Assembly: GCF_031729055.1 (NCBI RefSeq)
Contig: NZ_JAVMIP010000002.1
Location: forward strand, 62,001-126,000
Length of the DNA: 64,000 nucleotides
DNA from: Pseudocalidococcus azoricus BACA0444
GTDB taxonomy: Bacteria > Cyanobacteriota > Cyanobacteriia > Thermosynechococcales > Thermosynechococcaceae
Direction of reading: 5' to 3'
Positions 1 to 8,870 of this stretch are shown piece by piece. The notes under the pieces are model-generated. The model saw only the letters and a list, made by a program, of their open reading frames with translations. It was not told the origin of the DNA and did no database searches. Numbering within the stretch: position 1 is the stretch's first letter; each line of letters opens with the position of its first letter. A program made the position numbers and the translations under genes.

Positions 1-36
1 GATCTAACTCATTTCTATATCTGCGAGGTACAGAGA

Positions 37-735
37 ATGGATAAGTTTAAGGATTTTCGATTTTCCTGTTTTAGTAAGGTTTCCCAACAAGCAGGCGCAT
101 TGGCTGTTTTGATAAGTGTTTTGTTGCTGACAGCAACTCCTGCTTCTGCCCATCATGGAATGGGGGGTAGAATGCCATCCACCTTCTTCGAGGGTTTCAT
201 ATCTGGTATAGCCCATCCCCTGATTGGACTTGACCATTTTGCGTTTATTGTGGCAATTGGTTTGCTTGGTGCAATCAAACGGCAAGGAATCTTGATTCCG
301 ATTTCGTTTGTGTTAACAGCGATGCTTGGCACAGGGGCGCACCTAGCAGGCATCAATTTTCCGGGGGTAGAGCTATTTGTCTCTGGATCAATCTTGTTAT
401 TCGGTATTTTGTTGGTTATAAAGGATAGCCCCAATACTGGTGTCATTGCAGGTTTGTCAGCAGTTGCCGGTTTATTCCATGGTTATGCCTATGGTGAGTC
501 CATTTTCGGTGCGGAGATGACCCCTTTACTGGCATATCTCATAGGCTTTACAGTTGTTCAACTTTTTGTGTCACTCCTTGCGTTCCGGGTTGGCAAGGCA
601 ACCATTCTTAGGCGAGAAGCGGAGCTACAATCTCCAGCCAAGCTGCGTTCTGCTGGTCTAGTGATTTGTGGTGTTGGGCTCGCTTTCTTCGCTTCTCAAG
701 TCATTGCAGTTATATTTCCTGTTCCTGGAGGTTAG
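37..735 (+). CDS. HupE/UreJ-family membrane protein (probable nickel/cobalt permease)
   Basis: HupE/UreJ proteins are small integral membrane permeases that supply nickel (for hydrogenase or urease) or cobalt. The 232-residue product has an N-terminal hydrophobic signal ending near ATPASAHHG, a histidine-rich start to the mature chain, and the family signature HPLIGLDHF around residues 60-68. Several further hydrophobic segments follow, with a second conserved HGYAYGE motif near residue 148. The ATG at 37 has GAGG eight bases upstream. Only 36 bases lie upstream in the window, so any riboswitch in front of it cannot be seen. The gene contains no copy of the CCAGGCC word that is common in its neighbours, which hints at a different history. 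Family assignment is firm; the metal is inference. Confidence 0.85.
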   Translation: MDKFKDFRFSCFSKVSQQAGALAVLISVLLLTATPASAHHGMGGRMPSTFFEGFISGIAHPLIGLDHFAFIVAIGLLGAIKRQGILIPISFVLTAMLGTGAHLAGINFPGVELFVSGSILLFGILLVIKDSPNTGVIAGLSAVAGLFHGYAYGESIFGAEMTPLLAYLIGFTVVQLFVSLLAFRVGKATILRREAELQSPAKLRSAGLVICGVGLAFFASQVIAVIFPVPGG

Positions 736-859
736 AGGTGAGTAAAACCGCCGTCTAACGTTATTTCAAGCAATGACCCTTAGACAACACTTCTAGCTTG
801 TGGGTTGAAACCTGGGGTAATTCTGAATTGGTCAAGTGCTTTGGATAGGCAGATGGGAG

Positions 860-1873
860 TCAATCTTGGGAAAGCTGGTTTTCGAGTTTGCGGAGTCGCT
901 TCATTAATTGGGGCAATTGCTTAAGTTCAGCGACCACGCGTAACCACACCTTATGATCCATCGCTGGATAACCACTGACCCGACTTCCAGCTGGGAGAGA
1001 ATTATTAATGCCCGTTTTGGCCCCAGCCATTGTCCCATCCCCAATACTTAAATGCCCCGCCGCCCCCACCTGTCCTGCCAGAACTACATGATTACCGACT
1101 TGGGTTGAACCCGCCAGGCCAACCTGTCCACATAAGAGTGAATGCTGACCCACTGTGCAGTTATGGGCAATCTGAACCAGATTATCTACCTTTGTGCCCT
1201 TGCCTAGGCGGGTTTCCCCAAGGGTAGCCCGATCAATGGTGGTGTTGGCTTGAATTTCCACTTGATCTTCAATCACCACCGTCCCGACTTGGGGGATTTT
1301 GTGATGTTGTCCATTGGGTAAGGTGACAAACCCATAGCCATCCGCCCCAATTACGACTCCATTCTGAATAATCACCTGATTGCCCAGTTTGACCTGCTCG
1401 CGAATCACCACATGACTATGGAGGAGCGTATCGTCACCCAGGCTGGCCCCCCGATAAATCACACAATGGGGATGGATCGTGACCCGATGGCCAATTACCA
1501 CATCATCACCAATTACCACATAGGCCCCAATTGCCACATCCTCCCCAACACTCACGTTCTGGCCAATGACGGCGGTAGGGTGAATTTGGGTTGGCAACGG
1601 TGTGGGCGGATAAAACAATTCAATGGCCTGGGCAAAAGCGAGGTAGGGATGTTTGACCCGTAGGAGGGGGCAGGGGGCAGGGGCATCAAAATCTTCATTA
1701 ACAAGAATTGCTCCCGCCTGGCAATCCTGGAGCTTATGGGCATATTTGGGATTGACGAGAAACGTGATATCGCTCTCCTGGGCCTGGTCAATTGGGGCAA
1801 CTCCGAGAATTTCTAGATTTGTCATTGGGTCAAGCTGGGCTTGGAGTCGCGTGGCCAATTCGACAATTTCCAT
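860..1873 (-). CDS. lpxD: UDP-3-O-acylglucosamine N-acyltransferase LpxD
   Basis: LpxD transfers a hydroxyacyl chain from acyl carrier protein to the 2-amino group of UDP-3-O-acylglucosamine, the third step of lipid A synthesis, in the cytoplasm. The 337-residue product has the N-terminal uridine-binding domain (residues 1-95), then a long run of hexapeptide repeats forming a left-handed beta helix (residues 100-300, many I/V-G-x repeats). The catalytic histidine is probably in QIAHNCTVGQ, and a C-terminal helical tail ends the protein. Length matches the family. The ATG at 1873 is the first start. The gene stands alone here; hupE converges on its 3' end across 124 bases with no clear terminator hairpin. 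Confidence 0.95.
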   Translation of the reverse strand: MEIVELATRLQAQLDPMTNLEILGVAPIDQAQESDITFLVNPKYAHKLQDCQAGAILVNEDFDAPAPCPLLRVKHPYLAFAQAIELFYPPTPLPTQIHPTAVIGQNVSVGEDVAIGAYVVIGDDVVIGHRVTIHPHCVIYRGASLGDDTLLHSHVVIREQVKLGNQVIIQNGVVIGADGYGFVTLPNGQHHKIPQVGTVVIEDQVEIQANTTIDRATLGETRLGKGTKVDNLVQIAHNCTVGQHSLLCGQVGLAGSTQVGNHVVLAGQVGAAGHLSIGDGTMAGAKTGINNSLPAGSRVSGYPAMDHKVWLRVVAELKQLPQLMKRLRKLENQLSQD

Positions 1874-2636
1874 AGAATAAAACGTCCAATCAAGATTACA
1901 GGCTATATATAAGTGATATATGCCAGACTAATCTGCATCCTACCATTCGCCTTTCGGCGACCTACGCGTGTAGCTCCTTTGTTATGGCCATCTGGGGATA
2001 GTGCTGATGGAGAATGACGGCGGGTTGCCAAGAACCAATAACGGTTGCCAAAGACTGCATAAGTTTTTCTAAAGAAACGATTCATGGTCTTTCCCAACCC
2101 CTAACCCTGTGCCAATCTGAAGACTGCACCACTAAATTGGCATGGTTCGCTCTCCCTGAACCCATAATCTGGGTAGGTAGTTTCGGTTTTTTCTTGGATA
2201 AGCTGCCCTCTCTCTCAACTAAAGTAGTCATCGCTACATTATTAAAAGAACCTATACAACTAAAACAAAGGTTTCAATAATCTGATTAACCTACCCTGAA
2301 TTTTAACGCTAGGGGTTAACTCCATATCCGCCGAAATCCCAGGCCTGGTAACGGCTCAGAAAATCTTTAATAAAATATGCCAGAATCTTTTTGCAAAATT
2401 CCTTGATTCATACAAAATATCTAATTTAGGGGATAACTGTCACAGGGTTGATCTCCCCCTAGAGATTCGGTAAAGTCACCTAGAAGTTTAGATATGTTAC
2501 GTCTAGCAGTAGGATAAGCTTGCTGCAATGGGCGTAGTCACTAGACATATTGCTCTTAATCGCTCTTTTTAAGGTTAAGTACCCCTGTCAGGGTTAACTA
2601 TTAGAGACGAATCACTGTATGAGGAGGTTCCATTTG
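1874..2636. other. 763-nt intergenic region, long leader of the M23 peptidase gene
   Basis: No convincing gene. It holds the divergent control regions of lpxD and the peptidase gene. Visible features are two small back-to-back hairpins at 1948-1973, a CCAGGCCTGG palindrome at 2339-2348, and a possible stem pairing TAGGGG (about 2427) with CCCCTA (about 2456). A c-di-AMP (ydaO) riboswitch, often found before such peptidases, was looked for and its conserved blocks were not recognised. Short open frames at 1903-2097 and 2014-2280 have no family resemblance and were left out. Confidence 0.5.
1948..1973. repeat. Two tandem mini-hairpins, possible short dispersed repeat
   Basis: CGCC-TTTC-GGCG (1948-1959) is followed two bases later by CTAC-GCGT-GTAG (1962-1973). 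Two perfect 4-bp stems with 4-base loops side by side resemble the small palindromic dispersed repeats common between cyanobacterial genes. Only one copy was noticed in this window, so the repeat status is inference. Confidence 0.35.
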
Positions 2637-4085
2637 ATGCTTTCCACTAACCGCCTAGGGGTGACTGCCTCAACCTGTAATCGGGTCGCCCAAGCTCTTA
2701 ACTGGACTAGCAAAAAATGTACTACTGTGACAGGCCTGGCAGTAGGGATAACTACACTGACCCTCGGCGGGTTACCTTCCGCACAAGCCGCCATACGGTC
2801 CTTACCTGAACAGTCACCCTTGGCTCCCCTTGCCTCACCAGCATTTACTTTGACACCTGTTCTGACCGGTTTGAGTAACTCAGCCCCCCTCTCCCTGATG
2901 GAGATAACCCCTGCGGCTTCACTGATGCCTCAAACGACCTTCTCTGTGTTGACCGGGGAGAGTTCTAGCGGTTTTAATCCCGTTAGTGCAGATTTCGCCA
3001 AGATGCCGGCCAATAATTCTGGGACGACCCTGATTGCCTCAACCCTCCAGGCTTTGCAACTGTCCTTAGCTGGATTACCCTCTGTAACTGGCCTGGATGT
3101 GGCACCAGAGGCTACAACTACTGCATTCAAGGTTGTTGATCTCCGGGAGCGTCATGGCAGCCCCTACCAAGACCTCACCCTAGACTTAACCTCAATTCCC
3201 GAGTTCGCCATCCCTGGCTATAAGGCCGTTGGTGGTAATGTCTATGAGGAGTTAATGAACGAGACCGAGGCCACCCCCGAATCTGCCCCAGTCACAACCC
3301 TCAACGGCAACACCCCCCCGACACAACCCATCGCCCTGGCTCCCCAAAATAGTGGGACTAACCCCGCTAGTGCCACCCTTCCGACCCTTGATTCAACTGT
3401 CTTGCCCCAGGCCCCCGTTACCCGGACTACTGCAGTCAGTATTGGTCGCAATGATCAACGTATTCGCTTGGCACGGACAGTTACCCTCCCCCGCACTCTG
3501 CCGGGTACTCCCCCTCCTGTCATGGCCACAACTGGGACTTCCCCAAACTCGGCTAATTCAAATCGGAGTAACCCCCAGCCGACCCCTAGCCTAACTGGAG
3601 CAGCCCCCATCGCCCTGATTGCCCGCCAGTCCACAGCCCCAACCTTACCCAATATTGAATTACCCCCCCTCCAACCCTCTGATCGCTACTTACCTAACTC
3701 CATTACCTTACGGTTCATTTGGCCAGCCCAGGGGGTGTTGACCTCAGGGTTTGGGCCACGCTGGGGTCGGATGCACCGAGGTATTGATATTGCTGCCCCT
3801 GTGGGTACACCCGTGCTTGCCTCTGCACCCGGAGTCGTGACCTATGCTGGTTGGAACAGTGGTGGCTTTGGTAATTTAGTTGAAATTCGCCACAATGATG
3901 GCACGTTAACCCTTTACGCCCACAATCACCGGATTCGTGTTCGGGAAGGCCAGTATGTCCAGCAGGGTGAGTTAATTGCCGATATGGGCAGCACCGGTCG
4001 TAGCACTGGCCCCCATGTGCATTTTGAAATTCGGCCTATGGGGCGTGGGGCCATCAATCCAATGTTGTTTCTCACTCGGGGCTAA
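2637..4085 (+). CDS. Secreted M23 (LytM-type) peptidoglycan endopeptidase
   Basis: M23 metallopeptidases cut peptide cross-links of peptidoglycan in the periplasm. The C-terminal domain (about residues 365-480) carries the zinc motif MHRGIDIAAP (H-x3-D) and the second-half motif GPHVHFEI, as in active LytM domains. Residues 31-51 form a signal sequence ending SAQAA after a long N-region. Between them lies a 300-residue low-complexity Pro/Thr/Ala linker. The ATG at 2637 is preferred to the in-frame ATG at 2619 because the Shine-Dalgarno GAGGAGG at 2621-2627 sits nine bases before it and inside the longer reading. That gives 482 residues. The leader is unusually long. Confidence 0.85.
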   Translation: MLSTNRLGVTASTCNRVAQALNWTSKKCTTVTGLAVGITTLTLGGLPSAQAAIRSLPEQSPLAPLASPAFTLTPVLTGLSNSAPLSLMEITPAASLMPQTTFSVLTGESSSGFNPVSADFAKMPANNSGTTLIASTLQALQLSLAGLPSVTGLDVAPEATTTAFKVVDLRERHGSPYQDLTLDLTSIPEFAIPGYKAVGGNVYEELMNETEATPESAPVTTLNGNTPPTQPIALAPQNSGTNPASATLPTLDSTVLPQAPVTRTTAVSIGRNDQRIRLARTVTLPRTLPGTPPPVMATTGTSPNSANSNRSNPQPTPSLTGAAPIALIARQSTAPTLPNIELPPLQPSDRYLPNSITLRFIWPAQGVLTSGFGPRWGRMHRGIDIAAPVGTPVLASAPGVVTYAGWNSGGFGNLVEIRHNDGTLTLYAHNHRIRVREGQYVQQGELIADMGSTGRSTGPHVHFEIRPMGRGAINPMLFLTRG

Positions 4086-4158
4086 GGGCTTGAGCCGTAA
4101 GTTACTGGGGCAATCCTGATAGAGTATTGGGCAGGATGTCCTCTGGAACTTGGGTGAG

Positions 4159-4746
4159 ATGCTAGAAACTTGTCCCCGCTGCGCGACCCGGCTGGGTGTG
4201 CCATTAAAATCTGGCCGCCAAGTTTGTCCTCATTGTGGCTGGTCAACCATTGTGGTCATTGAACCACCACCCGAATCTGTTCCGCAACAACTTCTGAAGC
4301 CGCCTGCGGCCGCTGGAGTTGGGGCAGTGGCGAAGCAATTTTTCCGAGTTGCGGTGCGAATTTTTGCCTATTTTTTCAATAGTGTTAAACAATGGTTCTT
4401 GTGGAAGTTTCAAACAACTGGCCCTAAAACTGGGGAAATTTTCAAGGGACTTTCCGAAAAGCTCCACGAACTGGAGGAATCTATCCCAACGGGTAATGAA
4501 CCCCCAGAGGAACCTTGGCTATACCCCAGAGAAGCATTTCAGGAACTGGGCGGTATTCCCGAAGACAGTACCTCACAAGTCCGCACTCTAGATGGGAAGT
4601 TTTTGATTAATTATCCTCAGTTTCGGGTCTTGCACGATAAGGATGCCTATAAAATGCTTGGACTCGACTACAGCCCCGAACGCCAACAGAAGGGGTTAAC
4701 CTATCTCCGCCGCTTATCTAAAGGCTCTAAGTTTACCAAAAGTTAG
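4159..4746 (+). CDS. Zinc-ribbon protein of unknown function
   Basis: A 195-residue protein of unknown role. The N-terminus is a compact zinc ribbon, CPRC at residues 5-8 and CPHC about 15 residues on. A hydrophobic-aromatic segment with FFNSVKQWFLWKF follows, then a hydrophilic C-terminal half ending in a basic tail (RRLSKGSKFTKS). A TTG nine bases upstream is in frame, but the ATG at 4159 places the ribbon at the very start. It lies 73 bases after the M23 peptidase on the same strand. No enzyme motif is visible. It is probably a conserved cyanobacterial protein. Confidence 0.65.
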   Translation: MLETCPRCATRLGVPLKSGRQVCPHCGWSTIVVIEPPPESVPQQLLKPPAAAGVGAVAKQFFRVAVRIFAYFFNSVKQWFLWKFQTTGPKTGEIFKGLSEKLHELEESIPTGNEPPEEPWLYPREAFQELGGIPEDSTSQVRTLDGKFLINYPQFRVLHDKDAYKMLGLDYSPERQQKGLTYLRRLSKGSKFTKS

Positions 4747-4757
4747 GCCGGCCAAGA

Positions 4758-4901
4758 TTAACTAAAGGCGTAGGCGGTTTGTAGCCCCCACCAAATTAAA
4801 AGGCCGATAAACCCAAGGACGAGGACAGCAGAGATTGCCACCATCGGCCGGCTATCTGCCCCTTTGAATTTCATGATGCCCCGATCAAAATCAGCAGCCA
4901 T
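4758..4901 (-). CDS. 47-residue single-span membrane protein
   Basis: A short reading frame not covered by longer ORFs: ATG at 4899-4901 and TAA at 4758-4760. The product starts MAADFDRGIMKFKG, with a charged N-terminus, followed by one clean transmembrane helix (residues 20-41, VAISAVLVLGFIGLLIWWGL) and a short tail. Composition and size are those of small thylakoid or cell-membrane subunits. I do not recognise the family with certainty, and no chlorophyll-binding motif is present. It converges on the zinc-ribbon gene with 11 bases between the stops. Confidence 0.6.
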   Translation of the reverse strand: MAADFDRGIMKFKGADSRPMVAISAVLVLGFIGLLIWWGLQTAYAFS

Positions 4902-4981
4902 AAGTTAATGCCTTCCTTCACAGCACTTCGCTTAAATTCTAAGGCCTACAATTAGGTCTGTGGGGCTGATGTGGCCTGGGT

Positions 4982-6757
4982 TTACGATAATTTAACCTTT
5001 TTCTTATGTTCGGGCAAATTCTGAGCAACTGTACCTGGCCCAGGTAATGGCAGGAGAGATGTCCTTGCAGGTGGTGGCAAAAAGGGAGGTTGTGGTAGAA
5101 ACTCCACCAGAAAAGCCGTGGCATTGTTGGTGAGAACATTCACAACAGGTGATAACCCGGTCATGACTCCTGCGGCCACTATAATTAGATTGGGTAGAGA
5201 AATTAAAGTGGTATTTTGATAGGCGCGAGCTAGGGCCTGGTGAGCAATTGTTATCGCCCAGTGTAGTTTTCTCACCGTAGGCTCAAGAATAACAATCTCT
5301 GGTTCTTGGGGATGGATGGTGTGACTACCCCAGAAGATTCTTAACCAATCAGGTGAATAGTCGAAGGCTTGCCCAGGCCCTGTTATGACTCCAATGCCCC
5401 TAGTCTGATCTAAGGCCATGAGCGAGTCCAGATCTGCCAGGCCGGTGATGGTGAAGAGTTGTAAGCCATTATGGGCGGCGAGGTGCTCTAATTCCCTCAT
5501 TTCCAGAGGTGTTAAGGCCAGGCCCCGTTGATCCACGACTAAAACCTCCAGATGGGCCAGGCATTCTAAACTTGCAGCACTGGGAATATAGACCCCGGCC
5601 TGGGCCGCCGCAATCAGGGCCGATAAAAAGACTGTTCGTAGGGAGAGTTGAATCCCACTGCCAAAATCCAGTTGTAAGGGGGCTAAAGCTGGGGCTAAAT
5701 TGCCAGTTGCCGCTAATACACATCCGGATAAGACCAAGGTCGGCAATACGGCTTGATGGGCAAATTGGGCCTGGGCCTGGGCTAGCTGGCTATCGTAAAC
5801 AGGCTCGGCTTGGCGGAGTTCTGTCACCAGGCCAATGCGAGTTTGCCAGCCGATGCGAGTTGTGGTTACTTGGATTTGCCCACTCAAAAGTTGCGAACCG
5901 GCATAGACAAATTGCCCTGGTGCTACAGAAATGGTAGTGAGAGTTTGTCCCTGATGGACAAGACCCAACATTCCCGCCCCAGCCACAATTGGCCCATCCA
6001 CGGGGATAATTTGTCCAGCTTCAATCCAAAGCCGATCTCCTAGCTGAAGTTCCACAGTCGTTAACTCAATATGTTCTTGGTTGCGCTCGATGGTGAGAAG
6101 TTGCTCGGGATTTAATAAAAAACTAGGGTAGGGGCTAAATTCCTGGCCGTGATCGCGTAAGTCTGCTCGGGCAGAGGTGAGGGAAGTCTTCAATGCAGGT
6201 GCAATAAATTCTCCATTTAAGGTATGCAAGCCCAGCCAGAGGGTATCCAACAAGTCCACGGAAACCGACTGTTCTGTTGCCCACCGCGTTTGCGTCCGTT
6301 GGAACCACGGCCAGGCCCCGGCCAAAACCGCAATACCGACCACTAGGGGGGGAATCTCCCCAGGAGCCGCTAACAGGGCCAAGGTCAAGCTCATCAAGGG
6401 AAATCCCAACCGTTCCCAATCGGATTCTGGAGGGCGTTCAGCTTCAACTTCGGCTTCCCAATCCCGAATGGCAGTGGCACTGGGGGTGGGAAAGGGTTCT
6501 GTGGGAACTAGGGGATGGGTGATGTCCGCTTGGTCTAGGCATTTGGCCACAAGGGTTTCTGCATGGCCGGGGGCCAGGCCTGGGGTGTAGTAATGAACCA
6601 CTAACGATGCAGCCAACCGATTTAACCTCGCTCCTAGGACTATGGGTAAGGCCAACACCAGATTCTCTACGGTTTGCCCATAGGCCCGATCGTGCCGTAA
6701 TCGGTGAATATGGAGTCGAAGTCGGCCGGGGCTATGGTGAAGAACCTGATAATCCAT
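4982..6757 (-). CDS. P-type ATPase-like protein, catalytically degenerate, with N-terminal HMA_2-like domain
   Basis: 591 residues. Residues 1-75 resemble the HMA_2 fold found in front of some heavy-metal ATPases (HSPGRLRLHI). Residues 115-190 include hydrophobic spans, and 235-300 look like an actuator domain (GDRLWIEAGQIIPVDG). The C-terminus (500-553) matches the last membrane pair of P1B ATPases (LSPVVNVLTNNATAFLVEF). The catalytic motifs are lost. TGES is replaced by VHQGQ (267-271), the CPC helix by SLRTVFLSA, and DKTGT by DQRGL (409-413). The nucleotide-binding domain is absent. The Asp is kept but its partners are not, so ATP-driven transport is unlikely. The frame is intact, suggesting a maintained protein rather than a pseudogene. 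ATG at 6757 preferred over TTG at 6781. Confidence 0.75.
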   Translation of the reverse strand: MDYQVLHHSPGRLRLHIHRLRHDRAYGQTVENLVLALPIVLGARLNRLAASLVVHYYTPGLAPGHAETLVAKCLDQADITHPLVPTEPFPTPSATAIRDWEAEVEAERPPESDWERLGFPLMSLTLALLAAPGEIPPLVVGIAVLAGAWPWFQRTQTRWATEQSVSVDLLDTLWLGLHTLNGEFIAPALKTSLTSARADLRDHGQEFSPYPSFLLNPEQLLTIERNQEHIELTTVELQLGDRLWIEAGQIIPVDGPIVAGAGMLGLVHQGQTLTTISVAPGQFVYAGSQLLSGQIQVTTTRIGWQTRIGLVTELRQAEPVYDSQLAQAQAQFAHQAVLPTLVLSGCVLAATGNLAPALAPLQLDFGSGIQLSLRTVFLSALIAAAQAGVYIPSAASLECLAHLEVLVVDQRGLALTPLEMRELEHLAAHNGLQLFTITGLADLDSLMALDQTRGIGVITGPGQAFDYSPDWLRIFWGSHTIHPQEPEIVILEPTVRKLHWAITIAHQALARAYQNTTLISLPNLIIVAAGVMTGLSPVVNVLTNNATAFLVEFLPQPPFLPPPARTSLLPLPGPGTVAQNLPEHKKKVKLS

Positions 6758-7200
6758 AGGGAGTCTGACTGAGGGGCACAAGCAAGGGAATCGTCATTAG
6801 TATGTCCGATACTATTTCAAATTGGCGGGCTGAAACCACGATGATGATCAAAAGCCAATCTGCACCGATCCACAGGCAAATACAGAGCAATATAGAGTCG
6901 ATATTTTGCTTAGGACTAATAGGATTACATAACATTTTGCTTGAAAATACGTTTTTTACGATTGATAAACAGCGATTATCTTCCTGCTAACAGCCCCTAA
7001 ACTAAGAAATTGGGAAACTGGTTGCCTAGAACACCCAGATCAATGGGTAAAGTCTGATGATTTGTTAGCTTCCGTATTAGTTCGTGATAAAAGTTCATGA
7101 GGATTCAGTAACTTTAGTTGCGTCTTTCTACGGGCTGATCCATTTCCAAAAATCACCAGCTAGGGTAACAATATAAAGAAATTCTTAAGTGAGGGTTCCT
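6758..7200. other. 443-nt intergenic region
   Basis: AT-rich region between the diverging ATPase-like gene and the small gene at 7201. The overlapping open frames at 6732-6935 (minus) and 6802-6990 (plus) show no family resemblance. It probably contains the promoters of both flanking genes, but no convincing operator or RNA element is seen. Confidence 0.4.
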
Positions 7201-7437
7201 ATGCCTCCCACGCTCCTCCGCCAGTTTTGGAATTTTGTTGAGCAAACCCAAACGGGAATCCTGCTTGGCCTGGATGATTCAGCCCTCTGTCAGTGGTTGG
7301 TTGTCCAGTTCACCAGACAGCAGCCATTGGAACCAAGCCAAGTCGCCTGTTTACGGGACTATGCCGCTGCCCGCATTAATCTGATTCGGGATATGGCTCA
7401 GGATCGTTCCCAGAATTTTCTGATTGGCTTAGCGTAG
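7201..7437 (+). CDS. Small conserved-type protein of unknown function
   Basis: 78 residues, predicted all-helical and soluble (MPPTLLRQFWNFVEQTQTG at the start, an acidic-aromatic middle, and AAARINLIRDMAQDR near the end). The GTG at 7189 would add four residues, but the sequence GTGAGGG at 7189-7195 looks like the ribosome binding site for the ATG at 7201. It precedes trpB by 129 bases on the same strand and may be cotranscribed. No function is recognised. Confidence 0.6.
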   Translation: MPPTLLRQFWNFVEQTQTGILLGLDDSALCQWLVVQFTRQQPLEPSQVACLRDYAAARINLIRDMAQDRSQNFLIGLA

Positions 7438-7566
7438 GGCTACCTCTTTGGAGCTTGACTGCGGATTGGGGCCTGATCTGCGTAGGAGATATCCCAGGCC
7501 AGTGGTTGCGGGATATTAAGAGCTTTAGAATTAAAGCTATACCTGAATTGATGTTGGAATTTCCCA

Positions 7567-8829
7567 GTGACTCTTGCTGTTGCCCCGACCTTAACCCCCA
7601 CACTTGAAGCCCTTGATCTGTCGCAGCGTCCCGATTCCCTCGGTCGTTTTGGGCAATTTGGCGGTAAATATGTCCCTGAAACCCTGATGCCAGCCCTGAC
7701 AGAATTAGAGCAAGCCTACAGTCAATACAAAACCAACCCGGAATTTCAGGCCGAACTCTCCCAATTGTTACGAGACTATGTGGGGCGGGCCACGCCGTTA
7801 TATTTTGCTGAACGTTTAACCCAGCACTATGCCCCGGCCGATGGTAACGGCCCCAAAATTTATTTAAAGCGGGAAGATTTGAATCATACGGGCGCACATA
7901 AAATTAATAATGCTCTTGGCCAAGTCCTGCTGGCAAAACGGATGGGGAAAAAGCGAATTATTGCCGAAACAGGGGCCGGTCAACATGGGGTTGCGACTGC
8001 GACAGTTTGTGCCCGCTTTGGCCTGGAATGCATCATCTATATGGGGGTGCAGGATATGGAACGCCAGGCCTTGAATGTCTTTCGGATGCGTCTGTTAGGG
8101 GCCACCGTTGAACCCGTCAGCAGTGGGACTGGAACCCTCAAAGATGCCACCTCCCAGGCCATTCGGGATTGGGTCACCAATGTGGAAACGACTCACTATA
8201 TTTTGGGTTCCGTGGCAGGCCCCCATCCCTATCCGATGATTGTGCGAGACTTTCATGCGGTGATTGGCCAAGAAACCCGGCAACAGTGCTTAGAAAAATG
8301 GGGCGGGCTACCGGATATTCTCCTGGCCTGTGTCGGGGGTGGCTCTAATGCGATGGGATTGTTCCATGAATTTGTCCCCGAAACTCAAGTGCGGTTAATG
8401 GGCGTGGAAGCGGCTGGCTCAGGGATTAATACGGGACATCATGCCGCCACTCTCACCCAAGGGCAAGTTGGGGTTCTCCACGGAGCCATGAGCTACCTTC
8501 TCCAGGATGATGATGGCCAAGTCCTCGAGGCTCATTCCATTAGTGCTGGCCTGGATTATCCGGGAGTTGGCCCCGAACATAGCTATTTGAAAGATTTGGG
8601 TCGAGCCGAATATTACAGTGTCACCGATGATCAAGCCTTAGAGGCACTGCAACGGTTATCCCAATTGGAAGGGATTATTCCGGCCCTAGAAACAGCCCAT
8701 GCCCTCGCCTATTTAGAGGTTCTCTGCCCCCAACTGACTAATGGTGAGCGGATTGTGATTAACTGCTCTGGGCGGGGGGATAAGGATGTCCAAACAGTCG
8801 CTAAGTACTTAACTGAAAAAAGTGAGTAG
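7567..8829 (+). CDS. trpB: Tryptophan synthase beta subunit
   Basis: TrpB condenses indole with L-serine to make tryptophan, using pyridoxal phosphate, as the beta part of the alpha2-beta2 complex in the cytoplasm. The 420-residue product has the family opening [14 protein letters not shown] (31-44), the PLP lysine in HKINNALGQ (K112), the phosphate-binding GGGSNA loop, and the C-terminal NCSGRGDKD motif. Length is normal, with a 20-residue N-terminal extension. The start is GTG at 7567. trpA is not adjacent, which is usual in cyanobacteria, where trp genes are dispersed. Confidence 0.97.
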   Translation: MTLAVAPTLTPTLEALDLSQRPDSLGRFGQFGGKYVPETLMPALTELEQAYSQYKTNPEFQAELSQLLRDYVGRATPLYFAERLTQHYAPADGNGPKIYLKREDLNHTGAHKINNALGQVLLAKRMGKKRIIAETGAGQHGVATATVCARFGLECIIYMGVQDMERQALNVFRMRLLGATVEPVSSGTGTLKDATSQAIRDWVTNVETTHYILGSVAGPHPYPMIVRDFHAVIGQETRQQCLEKWGGLPDILLACVGGGSNAMGLFHEFVPETQVRLMGVEAAGSGINTGHHAATLTQGQVGVLHGAMSYLLQDDDGQVLEAHSISAGLDYPGVGPEHSYLKDLGRAEYYSVTDDQALEALQRLSQLEGIIPALETAHALAYLEVLCPQLTNGERIVINCSGRGDKDVQTVAKYLTEKSE

Positions 8830-8870
8830 TTCCTTTACTGGCCTGTAGCCTATTACCGAGAGTCCTGATT

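Noticed and set aside
1874..2636. c-di-AMP (ydaO) riboswitch before the M23 peptidase
   Set aside because: Conserved GAGCCGGGGA-type and GGGGTGAA-type blocks are absent.
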